DNA of 53,209 bases from the NCBI GenBank assembly GCA_023447635.1, contig JAEXNA010000011.1, positions 1-53,209 on the forward strand, given 5' to 3'. This document shows positions 30,528 to 38,617 of the stretch, piece after piece. Both the position numbers and the translations under genes were made by a program. Within the stretch, counting starts at the first letter, position 1. The number at the start of each line of letters is the position of its first letter. Source of the DNA: Vulcanimicrobiota bacterium. Its GTDB lineage: Bacteria > Vulcanimicrobiota > Xenobia > Xenobiales > JADMJV01. The notes under the pieces are model-generated. The model did no database searches. It was not told the DNA's origin and worked only from the letters and a program-made list of their open reading frames with translations.

Positions 30528-30623
30528 CCTTGGTGACACTCCCCAGGAGATCACCTGCAGGCAGCCCGCCTCGCCGTCGACTCGGCGGGGGGTTTTGTCG
30601 CCTCGACCCGAACGGTGGCCTGC

Positions 30624-31610
30624 ATGAGTGAAGCTTTAGCGACCGACCACCCTCTGCAGCGGCTACGAAAGGAGCTAGGCCGGGTCATCGTGGGGCAGCA
30701 GAAGCTGCTCGATGAGGTGCTTCTAGCCCTGGTGGCGGGCGGCCACGTACTGCTCGAAGGCGTGCCGGGGCTGGGGAAAACCGTGCTAGTGAAGACGCTA
30801 GGCGACAGCACCGGGCTGCCGTTCTCTCGAGTGCAGTTCACTCCCGACCTGATGCCGGCCGACATTACCGGCTCCGTCATCTTAGAAGAGACCGAGAACG
30901 GCCGCCAGTTCAGCTTTCGTCAGGGGCCGATCTTCAGCTCGCTGGTGCTGGCCGACGAGATCAACCGGGCCACGCCCAAGACCCAGTCGGCCTTGCTCGA
31001 GGCGATGCAAGAGCACCAGGTCACCGTCGGCGGGGTCGCTCATCCGTTGCCGCAGCCGTTCTTCGTTCTGGCGACTCAGAACCCGATCGAAATGGAAGGC
31101 ACCTACCCCCTTCCCGAAGCGCAAACCGACCGCTTCATGATGAAGCTGTCGGTCGAACGCCCCAGCACGACGGAGCTGACCGAAGTCCTCAAACGGACCA
31201 CGGGACTCTCCCAGCCTCGGGTTTCGGCGGTCCTCGACGCCGAGCAGTTGCAAGCGCTGCAAAAGGAGGCGGCCGGAGTGATGGTGGCCGATCCCCTGCT
31301 CGACTATGTAGCCCGCCTGGTTTGCGCCAGCCACCCTGACCATGAGCTGTGCCCCTCGTCCATGCGGCCGTTTATCCGCTTCGGTTCTAGCCCGCGCGGC
31401 GCCCAGGCGCTGGTCAAACTGGGCAAAGCCCGGGCCCTGAGTCGAGGCCGGGACCATCTGGCTCTGGAAGATATCCAGGCGCTGGCGACACCGGTCTTTC
31501 GACATCGTATTCATCTCTCTTTCGAGGGAGAAAGCGAAGGCATCAGCCCCGACCAGGTCGTCGCGAGCCTTCTCGAGGAGGTCGCCTTCGATGCTAACTC
31601 TACCGTTTAA
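30624..31610 (+). CDS. MoxR-family AAA+ ATPase
   Basis: A 328-residue AAA+ ATPase. GVPGLGKTVLVKTL is Walker A, VLADEINRATPKTQSALLEAMQE is Walker B with the MoxR helix-2 insert, ATQNPIEMEGTYPLPEAQTDRFMMK contains sensor 1 and the arginine-finger region, and SMRPFIRFGSSPRGAQAL is the lid. MoxR ATPases work with VWA-domain partners as chaperones that assemble or activate protein complexes. ATG 30624 is used; a GTG at 30615 is in frame. The 3' end overlaps the next gene by 20 nt, and DUF58 and VWA partners lie downstream in the same unit. Confidence 0.95.
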   Translation: MSEALATDHPLQRLRKELGRVIVGQQKLLDEVLLALVAGGHVLLEGVPGLGKTVLVKTLGDSTGLPFSRVQFTPDLMPADITGSVILEETENGRQFSFRQGPIFSSLVLADEINRATPKTQSALLEAMQEHQVTVGGVAHPLPQPFFVLATQNPIEMEGTYPLPEAQTDRFMMKLSVERPSTTELTEVLKRTTGLSQPRVSAVLDAEQLQALQKEAAGVMVADPLLDYVARLVCASHPDHELCPSSMRPFIRFGSSPRGAQALVKLGKARALSRGRDHLALEDIQALATPVFRHRIHLSFEGESEGISPDQVVASLLEEVAFDANSTV

Positions 31611-33516
31611 GCGATGGCTCTCGGGTCTATTGCTGACCTTGCTGACGATCGCAGGGCCAGCGCTGGCGCAGCAGCCGCTGACCGTTGCGCCCGGAGAGAC
31701 GCCGGCTTCGGCGGACAAAAACAGTGAAGTCCGCTTTCTCTATCCTGCGGGCTCTGTCTACAAGCAAGACAGGGTCTTTCCGCTGATTCTAGAGCTGCAC
31801 AACCCGGGAGCCGTGCCCAAGAGCTACAAGGTCTCCTGGAGTATGAATCAGCCCGTTCCCGAAGCGCTGTCCTCGGTTCAACTGCAAGCCGGAGAGCGGC
31901 GGCGCTTCCCCCTCGATTTCCCTCGTAACGAGGTGGGTGGGGTCTCGAGCCTGCAGGTCAACGGGAAAGACTACTCGTCCGAACTTCAACCCTGCTCGCG
32001 CACCTTCTCGACCGCTCTGCTCTCGCCCTCGAGCGAACCGTTTGCCTACCTGCGCACCCTGAAGCTCGAAACCGACCCCAACACCGTCAACAACGCCGAA
32101 GCGGGCAGCACCCCCGAACTGGTTCCGCTGGCCACCCTGTCGCTTTTGAACGGCGAGCTTCTTCCCGAAGGCTGGCCCATGCTCAGCTGTCTAGATGTGA
32201 TCATCGCCTACGATCTGAAATCGATGACCCTCTCCAAAGCCCAACAGCAGGCGCTGCTCTCCTGGGTGGGTCAGGGCGGTCGACTGGTTCTGGTCAGCGA
32301 CGGAGCGGTGGACGAGTTCCGCGGCACCGCCTTCGAAGCCCATCTGCCGCTGCAGCCCGAAGCCGTGGAAAACGCCGGTGGGCTGCTGCAACTGGTGGGC
32401 AAGCCGGCGGCGGGAGCGACCGTCCGGATGACCTATCGCAACCGCCCCCTGCTACTGGAAAAGCCCTGGATGCGCGGCAGCCTGTTCCTGGTCACGGCGC
32501 CCCTCAAAGAGTTGGGACCGCTGACCATCGACGAGGCCGAGACCCTCTGGCGGCAAGTTCAGCCACGCGCCAGCATCGACCCGAACCATCCCAACTACAA
32601 CAGCTATCCTTACAACAACTACAACTACTACCCGTCGCTGACCTCGAACACGCTGAAAGACATCCCCGAGCTTCCCAGAGCCAGCGCCGGTTGGGTCGCC
32701 CTGTTCCTGCTGGCCTACGCCCTGATCGTCGGCCCCGTGAACCTGGGAATTCTGCGCCGCAAGGACAAGATGCTATGGTCGTTCGTGACCGTACCCGCCA
32801 TCGCCGTTCTGTTCGCCGGAGCTGCCTATCTTCTAAATTTTAGCACTCGCTCGCGAGTGCCCGTGCTGCGGGAGCTAGGAGTGCTGCAGATGCGCAGCGG
32901 CGAAAGCCAGGGCTACGGCTTGTTCGAGGCGCTGTTCTCCTCCCCGACCGCCGGTCGTTACGCCATCGAGTGCTCTCCCGAAGCGATCGTTCATCCCTCG
33001 TCTTACAACTATCAAAACGACCCGCCGTTCGGCCTGTACAGTCAACTGGGTGGCGGCTCGCTGCAGGCCAACCTGAAGATGGGAACCTGGGACGTCATGA
33101 TGCTGGCCGGCCAGGCCGTCCTTGACGTGCCCAAGGCCAGCGGAAGCTGGAAAAACGGGGTCCTCACCCTGAACGGCTCATACACCACGGAAGCTGGCGA
33201 AGCGCTGGTGTTCAACACCGAAAGCGGAGCTTCGCCCACCTTCGCGCTCAAGGGCGGGGCCCAGAAGGAGAAGCTCGAGCTGAGCAATTCGAACAGCTAC
33301 AACAAGTTCGATGCGCTGGGTCAGAGCTCGGACCCTGATGCCCATCCCGGGCGGGCCGAACTGGCCACGGCGCTGGCCGGTCAGAGTAGCGCCGTCTTCG
33401 AGCCAGGGAAAAGCTATCTGCTGTTCTGGAACGACAAACTGACCGCCCCGATCTCGGCCGGAGACAGCGCGGTCCACCGAGCCGAATATCTGATGATCCT
33501 GGAGTTGGAATCGTGA
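31591..33516 (+). CDS. Large exported membrane protein of the MoxR/ABC cluster
   Basis: A 641-residue protein with a signal peptide (about residues 1-26, ending ALAQQ), a periplasmic beta-rich region (about 30-360) containing a Rossmann-like segment (SCLDVIIAYDLKSMTLSKAQQQALLSWVGQGGRLVLVSDGA, as in class I glutamine-amidotransferase-like or DUF4350 domains), a Tyr/Asn-rich patch, two membrane helices (about 369-385 and 394-412) and a C-terminal domain of about 230 residues. No catalytic Cys is seen in the amidotransferase-like part. GAGGAGG precedes the ATG, which lies inside the MoxR gene. It probably forms the membrane platform of the system. Confidence 0.85.
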   Translation: MLTLPFKRWLSGLLLTLLTIAGPALAQQPLTVAPGETPASADKNSEVRFLYPAGSVYKQDRVFPLILELHNPGAVPKSYKVSWSMNQPVPEALSSVQLQAGERRRFPLDFPRNEVGGVSSLQVNGKDYSSELQPCSRTFSTALLSPSSEPFAYLRTLKLETDPNTVNNAEAGSTPELVPLATLSLLNGELLPEGWPMLSCLDVIIAYDLKSMTLSKAQQQALLSWVGQGGRLVLVSDGAVDEFRGTAFEAHLPLQPEAVENAGGLLQLVGKPAAGATVRMTYRNRPLLLEKPWMRGSLFLVTAPLKELGPLTIDEAETLWRQVQPRASIDPNHPNYNSYPYNNYNYYPSLTSNTLKDIPELPRASAGWVALFLLAYALIVGPVNLGILRRKDKMLWSFVTVPAIAVLFAGAAYLLNFSTRSRVPVLRELGVLQMRSGESQGYGLFEALFSSPTAGRYAIECSPEAIVHPSSYNYQNDPPFGLYSQLGGGSLQANLKMGTWDVMMLAGQAVLDVPKASGSWKNGVLTLNGSYTTEAGEALVFNTESGASPTFALKGGAQKEKLELSNSNSYNKFDALGQSSDPDAHPGRAELATALAGQSSAVFEPGKSYLLFWNDKLTAPISAGDSAVHRAEYLMILELES

Positions 33517-34448
33517 TCGTCTGTCGTCATCTGAGCAAGAGCTACGGCTCCTTCCACGCCCTCGAAGACCTCAATCTCGAGATCGACAAGGGCGACACTT
33601 TTGGATTTATCGGCCCCAACGGAGCGGGTAAGACGACCACTATTCGCATCCTTTCGACGCTGCTGGAGCCCAGCGAAGGCGAAGCCACCGTGGCGGGCTA
33701 TTCGGTCACCGACCAACCCCACGAGATCCGCCGGGTGCTGGGCTATATGCCGGACAAGTTCGGCGTCTACGACGGCATGAAGGTCTGGGAGTATCTGGAT
33801 TTTTTCGCGGCCGCCTTCCGCCTCCCGGCCTCTCAGCGCAAGCCGATGATCGACCAGGTGCTGGAGTTGACCGACCTGGGACACAAGCGCGACTTCTTCG
33901 TCGAGGCGCTTTCGACCGGGATGCGACAGCGCCTGTGCCTGGCCAAGACGCTGCTGCACGACCCTCAGGTGCTGATCCTCGACGAGCCGGCCTCGGGACT
34001 CGACCCTCGAGCCCGCATCGAAATGCGCGAACTTCTCAAAGAGCTGACTCGAATGGGCAAGACCATCATGATCAGCTCGCACATCCTGCCCGAGCTTTCC
34101 GACTTCTGCAACCGGGTCGGCATCCTGGAGGCCGGGAAACTGCTGGCCGCCGGCCGCGTCGATGACATCATGGGAACCCTGCAGAGCGAGCGCCGCATCA
34201 CGGTGCGCCTGCTGCGCAACGGGGAAAAGGCCGCCGAGTGGCTGCAGAACGAGGAAGCCGTCGCCGGGCTAGACTACTCTCCGGGGTCGCCGGCTCGCCT
34301 GCGCTTCGGTTTCGCGGGAGACCTCGAAGCGCTGGCCGGGCTCTCCGAGCGGCTAGCCACGGCCGATTACGGTCTGCTCGGCTTCGAAGAGCAGAAGACC
34401 GACCTCGAAGACCTGTTCCTGCGGGTCACCAAAGGAGAAGTGCGTTGA
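33513..34448 (+). CDS. ABC transporter ATP-binding protein
   Basis: A 311-residue ABC ATPase with Walker A GPNGAGKTT, Q-loop region MPDKFGVYDGMKVWEYL, signature LSTGMRQRL (unusual STGMR instead of SGGQ), Walker B LILDEPASGLDP and H-loop SSHILPEL. It has a C-terminal extension of about 90 residues typical of the CcmA/NatA/GldA exporter class. The GTG start overlaps the previous stop (GTGA), and its own stop overlaps the permease start. It should energise the permease encoded next. Confidence 0.95.
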   Translation: MIVCRHLSKSYGSFHALEDLNLEIDKGDTFGFIGPNGAGKTTTIRILSTLLEPSEGEATVAGYSVTDQPHEIRRVLGYMPDKFGVYDGMKVWEYLDFFAAAFRLPASQRKPMIDQVLELTDLGHKRDFFVEALSTGMRQRLCLAKTLLHDPQVLILDEPASGLDPRARIEMRELLKELTRMGKTIMISSHILPELSDFCNRVGILEAGKLLAAGRVDDIMGTLQSERRITVRLLRNGEKAAEWLQNEEAVAGLDYSPGSPARLRFGFAGDLEALAGLSERLATADYGLLGFEEQKTDLEDLFLRVTKGEVR

Positions 34449-35782
34449 GCCGCTGGAGTGCCATTCGGGAGAACCCCGTCTTCGTCAAGGAGATGCGAGT
34501 CGGCTTCCGAGAAAAGAAGGTCTTCTTTGCCCTGACCGCCTGGGTGATTCTCGTGGCGCTGTTTGCCTCTATCTCGTCGGCGGCCGCGCTGACCGAGACC
34601 AAGGCGATCAGCGAACTGCCCGAGGCGGGGCGCTATCTCTTCGAGATGCTGTTCTGGGTCCAGCTGGTCCTTCTGGCGATGCTGGCACCCGCACTGACGA
34701 CCTCGGCGGTGTCGGGCGAACGAGAGCGGCAGAGCTTCGAAATGCTCTTGACCACGCACCTCGCTCCCTCGGAGCTGATCTTCGGAAAGTTTGGCTTTGC
34801 CGCCAGCTTTCTGGGACTGGCGCTGTTCGCCACCGTCCCGCTCGAGGCGATTGTGTTCTTCCTGGGCGGGGTCTCCCTGACCACCTTTCTCTACGCCAAG
34901 CTCATCCTGCTGGCTGTCGGCGTCCTGATCAGCCTGCTCGGGCTGATGCTGTCGGCTCGAGAAACCCGGTCCGCCTACGCCACCGGGCAGACCTATCTGT
35001 GCCTGATGCTGCTGAGCGGCCCGGTGATCTCGTCCACCGCGATGCTGCGCTACGGCGACGACATCCCGGTCCGAGCTTACCTGATGGCCCTACTGGTCAT
35101 CGTCTACCTGATGCTGTTCTGCTTCTGGAAGTCGGTCAACCATCTGGAAGAGCGCGCCCTTCATCTGCGGGTTCTGCTGAGCATCGGCTTGGTCTTCTAT
35201 GTCGCTCTGGTGGGGATCAGCTTGTCCACCGATCGGTTCTGGGGCGACTTCGACCATTCTTTCTGGGCCCTGTACGGGCCCGCCCAGTACCTCCTGTTGG
35301 GGATTATGCTCAACCCCGCCCGGCCGCAGCGCCAGCGCGAACGCCAGCTTTTCGCTCGAAGCTTCCTGAGCCGCCCTCTGTTCTGGGTCGGTCTGCTCGC
35401 GATGGGGACCCTTCTCCCTAACATTTATGCGGCGGATTTCACGGCTGCTGCGATGTCGGTCTACACCCTGGTAGCCGGTCTTGGCACGGCGCTCTTCGCG
35501 CGCGCCCTGTCCGGAAAGAAGCCGGGTCGCTACCCGTACATCCTTGGTTTCAGCTGGCTGTTGCTCAACGTCGTACCTGTGTTCTTCGCCATCGGCGGCG
35601 TCTCTACCGACCAGCAGCTGTACCACCCCGCCTCGCTCTCGCCGCTCTTCTTCCTGGGCACGGCCTTCGACGACGGATGGCGCGACCCGCCTCTGGTGGC
35701 GGCCATTTTCTACTCCGTCCTGATCCTGTTCGGACTGCTCATGGGGCTACGACAGGGGAAGGGCGAGGCCGCGAAAGGCTAG
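34445..35782 (+). CDS. ABC transporter permease (ABC-2 type)
   Basis: A 445-residue polytopic protein with about twelve hydrophobic segments. The N-terminal RENPVFVKEMRVGFREKKVF and the TTSAVSGERERQSFEMLLTTHLAPSELIFGKF coupling segment are typical of ABC-2 permeases linked to GldA/NatA ATPases. The apparent start is TTG at 34445, overlapping the ATPase stop as TTGA; no ATG lies near in frame, and the longer reading frame from 34238 is inside the ATPase gene. The substrate is unknown. Confidence 0.9.
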   Translation: MSRWSAIRENPVFVKEMRVGFREKKVFFALTAWVILVALFASISSAAALTETKAISELPEAGRYLFEMLFWVQLVLLAMLAPALTTSAVSGERERQSFEMLLTTHLAPSELIFGKFGFAASFLGLALFATVPLEAIVFFLGGVSLTTFLYAKLILLAVGVLISLLGLMLSARETRSAYATGQTYLCLMLLSGPVISSTAMLRYGDDIPVRAYLMALLVIVYLMLFCFWKSVNHLEERALHLRVLLSIGLVFYVALVGISLSTDRFWGDFDHSFWALYGPAQYLLLGIMLNPARPQRQRERQLFARSFLSRPLFWVGLLAMGTLLPNIYAADFTAAAMSVYTLVAGLGTALFARALSGKKPGRYPYILGFSWLLLNVVPVFFAIGGVSTDQQLYHPASLSPLFFLGTAFDDGWRDPPLVAAIFYSVLILFGLLMGLRQGKGEAAKG

Positions 35783-35786
35783 GGAA

Positions 35787-36692
35787 ATGACGGCTCTCGA
35801 GCCACGTTTCGTCAGCCTGCTGGGCCGCTTTCGGATCGCTCCAGAACGGCTACGCCAGCGTCGAGCTTCCGGGCCCGGAGCTCATCTTTCGCGCGGCATG
35901 GGGCAATCGCTGGACTTTTCCGAGTACCGGCCGTACCAGCCCGGAGACGATCTGCGCGCCCTGGACTGGAAGGTTTTCGGGCGAACCGACCGCCTCTACA
36001 CCAAACTCTACGTTCCCGAGCAAGAAGAAACCGTCTGCTTCGTCATCGACGGCTCCGGCTCCATGGCGAGCAAGTGGCCGTTCCTGAGCACCGTCGTGAT
36101 GGGCCTGGCCACGGTGGCGCTGGGCCAGGGCGATCGGGTAGCGCTGCGCTTGCTGCCGCGAGAAGGCGAAGCCCATCCCGGAGGCGTGGCCCCGATGCGG
36201 GGACGCAGCGCCCTGGCACGGTTCTCGCGCTGGCTAGAGACGACCCGACCCGAAGGGCGCTGCGACCTCGATGAGGCGTTCCGAGACCTGGCCCGCCGCT
36301 GGAAATCGCGCTGCCACCTGATCATCGTCTCGGATTTTTTAAAAGAGGGCGCCGGTACCCAGGGGCTGGCCCAGCTGCACTACCGGCGCCACCGCCTGAG
36401 TCTTCTCCAACTGCTGAGTCCCGATGAGCTCGAGCCCACCCTGTCGCTGTCGCCCGGAGAGTGGGAGCTGCGCGACCCGGAACCGCTGGCGCCCGACCCC
36501 GAACGCGACATCGTTCGCCTGGACCTGGGCGAGTCCGCCTTCGACCGCTACAGGGATGCGCTGGGCGAACATAACGGAGAGCTTCGCTCGCTGGCGCGTT
36601 CGACCGGCGCTGCCTACATCAGCGCCTCGACGGCGCTGACCCCGATCGCCTACTTTTCCGAGCAGCTCCGCCGGGGAGGTCTGCTGGTCTAG
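35787..36692 (+). CDS. DUF58 domain protein (VWA-like)
   Basis: A 301-residue protein with the DUF58 hallmark FSEYRPYQPGDDLRALDWKVFGRTDRLYTKLYVPEQEE, followed by a VWA-like fold with an intact metal-binding DGSGSM motif and a LIIVSDFL strand. DUF58 proteins are the usual partners of MoxR ATPases. No transmembrane segment is visible, so it is probably cytosolic and peripheral. AGGGAA lies just before the ATG, 4 bp after the permease stop. Confidence 0.93.
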   Translation: MTALEPRFVSLLGRFRIAPERLRQRRASGPGAHLSRGMGQSLDFSEYRPYQPGDDLRALDWKVFGRTDRLYTKLYVPEQEETVCFVIDGSGSMASKWPFLSTVVMGLATVALGQGDRVALRLLPREGEAHPGGVAPMRGRSALARFSRWLETTRPEGRCDLDEAFRDLARRWKSRCHLIIVSDFLKEGAGTQGLAQLHYRRHRLSLLQLLSPDELEPTLSLSPGEWELRDPEPLAPDPERDIVRLDLGESAFDRYRDALGEHNGELRSLARSTGAAYISASTALTPIAYFSEQLRRGGLLV

Positions 36693-36694
36693 CT

Positions 36695-38617
36695 ATGAGC
36701 CTGCTCTCGCCCTGGGGTCTGCTGTGGCTTCTGAGTCTGCCTCTGCTGGTCACCTTCTACCTGTTCCGCCCCGAGCCGCGCCAGCGTCTCTCCACCACCT
36801 TTTTTCTCTGGCGCCGGAGCCAGCCGGACAGCCAGGGGGGCGTGTTTGCCAGACGCCTCCGGTCCAATCCGCTGCTCTGGCTGCAGCTCCTGACCTTGCT
36901 CTTGCTGGGACTCTACCTGGCCCGCCCGGCAACCCGCTGGAGCAACCAGGCACCGCTCTCGTCACGGGTCGTGCTGGTGATCGACCGAAGCGCTTCGATG
37001 CAGGCGGGGCACGCCTTCGAGCAGGCCCTGGAAAAAACCGAGGAGGCGGTGGACAGCCTTTTGGGAGGCGGACCGCTGGGCTCCCGACCCGAGGTGATGC
37101 TGCTGGCGATGGACCGGGAGCCGCAGATCCTGGTTCCCTTCAGCAGCGACGCGCAAGAGCTGCGGCGGGCTCTGGCGGCGCTACGGGCAACCGATGTCCC
37201 CGATCGCCTGGCCACGCTACGCCCCTTCCTATCCTCGCTCATTGCCGACCAGAAAGCCTCGATCTGGCTATTCAGCGACCATCTGCCGCCCGAACTCGAG
37301 CTGCCCGGTCTACAGTACAGCGCCTGTGGCGAGGCCGTTCCGATCAATCTGGCGTTGACCGCCTTCTCGGTCGAGCTTTCCCGCGACACGGGAACGCCGC
37401 GTCCGTTTTTGTACGCCCGCCTGGAAAACTTCTCGGCCAGCGCCGAACAGCGCCTGCTCCGGGTCGAGAAGATGTCCAAGGACGATCCCGACAAGATCGA
37501 GAGCACGGTCTGGGAAAGCTCGGTCCTGCTCCCTGCCGGGTCGGGTCAGACGGTAAGTCAAAGCTTCCCCTCCTCGGCGCTGGCGCCCTCGGAGGTCAGT
37601 CTTTTTCGGGCTCGCCTGCTTCCGCTACCGGGCGCCGCTGCCGATAGCGATGCTCTGGCGGCGGACGACGCCGCCTACGCGGTGGCGCCCGCCTTCGCCG
37701 CAGAAAAGCTGCGCGTGGCGCTGAGCAAGGAGCTGAAAGCCAGCTTTCTTCTGCGCGCTCTGAGCGCCGCCGGGAGCGTCGAAATTCTCGAATGGGAAAA
37801 GCTGCTGCGCCGACCGGAAGGGCAAAGTGTGGACCTCCTGATCACCCCTCCCAACCCTCGACTCCCCAAAGAGCCCGCCGTGCGGGCTCGCTTCGAGGTG
37901 ACCGAGGCCCAGCCTGGCCCCAAGGCGCCGGTAGAGACCCTGAGAGCTGCCCCCGGCGCCCCGCTGGTCGACGACGCCGGAGTGGAATGGGCCCGACTTC
38001 GCGTGCAGAGGGATTCCGCCTGGAGCGTCCTTCCCCAGGAAGCGGTCCTGCTCTCGACGGCGAGCGGTCCAGCCCTCACGCTGAAGGGGCTCGAGCAAGG
38101 CCAGCCTACGCTCTGTTGGCGCTTCCCTCTAGCCTTCTCGTCGCTTCCTCTCTCGCCCGCTCTCCCTGTCATTGTCGGCCGCTTTCTTGACGAGTACGGC
38201 CGGTCCGCTGGAGGCGGATGGCCCGGCTCGTTCAGTACGGCAGTCCGCCTCCCACGCCCGGCCGGAGCCGTCTGGCGAGGAGAGCTGACGGTGACTCCGT
38301 CCCCGGCCGCCCCCGATCGGACCCCCTTGACCATGGACTCCCGAGACCGTCAACTTCCCCGACTCTCCTGGCGGGGATTTCAGCAAGTGCAAAGCGCGCT
38401 CGATCGCTCCTGGCTGGCTCTGAACCTGTTCTCTTCCGAAGAGAGCCGCCTACCCCGCACGGTGGGTGATCGCGCCTTCTCCCTGCCGACCGAGGCGGCG
38501 GAAACCGGGGCGGTCGCCCGAGGCGGCTATCGAGAGGTTGCCAAACCGCTGGCAGCCCTGGGCTTTCTGATCCTGCTGCTCGAAGCCGCCTGGTTCCTGA
38601 AACGAGGCCGTCCGTGA
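36695..38617 (+). CDS. BatA-like membrane protein with VWA domain
   Basis: A 640-residue protein. The N-terminal LLSPWGLLWLLSLPLLVTFYLF helix and the second helix near 63-78 (LLWLQLLTLLLLGLYLA) form the aerotolerance/BatA N-terminal region. A VWA domain follows with DRSASM (MIDAS), then a beta-rich region and a final helix near 618-634 before RGRP. It would be anchored in the inner membrane with the VWA domain on one face. It begins 2 bp after the DUF58 stop, and its stop overlaps the next gene. Confidence 0.9.
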   Translation: MSLLSPWGLLWLLSLPLLVTFYLFRPEPRQRLSTTFFLWRRSQPDSQGGVFARRLRSNPLLWLQLLTLLLLGLYLARPATRWSNQAPLSSRVVLVIDRSASMQAGHAFEQALEKTEEAVDSLLGGGPLGSRPEVMLLAMDREPQILVPFSSDAQELRRALAALRATDVPDRLATLRPFLSSLIADQKASIWLFSDHLPPELELPGLQYSACGEAVPINLALTAFSVELSRDTGTPRPFLYARLENFSASAEQRLLRVEKMSKDDPDKIESTVWESSVLLPAGSGQTVSQSFPSSALAPSEVSLFRARLLPLPGAAADSDALAADDAAYAVAPAFAAEKLRVALSKELKASFLLRALSAAGSVEILEWEKLLRRPEGQSVDLLITPPNPRLPKEPAVRARFEVTEAQPGPKAPVETLRAAPGAPLVDDAGVEWARLRVQRDSAWSVLPQEAVLLSTASGPALTLKGLEQGQPTLCWRFPLAFSSLPLSPALPVIVGRFLDEYGRSAGGGWPGSFSTAVRLPRPAGAVWRGELTVTPSPAAPDRTPLTMDSRDRQLPRLSWRGFQQVQSALDRSWLALNLFSSEESRLPRTVGDRAFSLPTEAAETGAVARGGYREVAKPLAALGFLILLLEAAWFLKRGRP

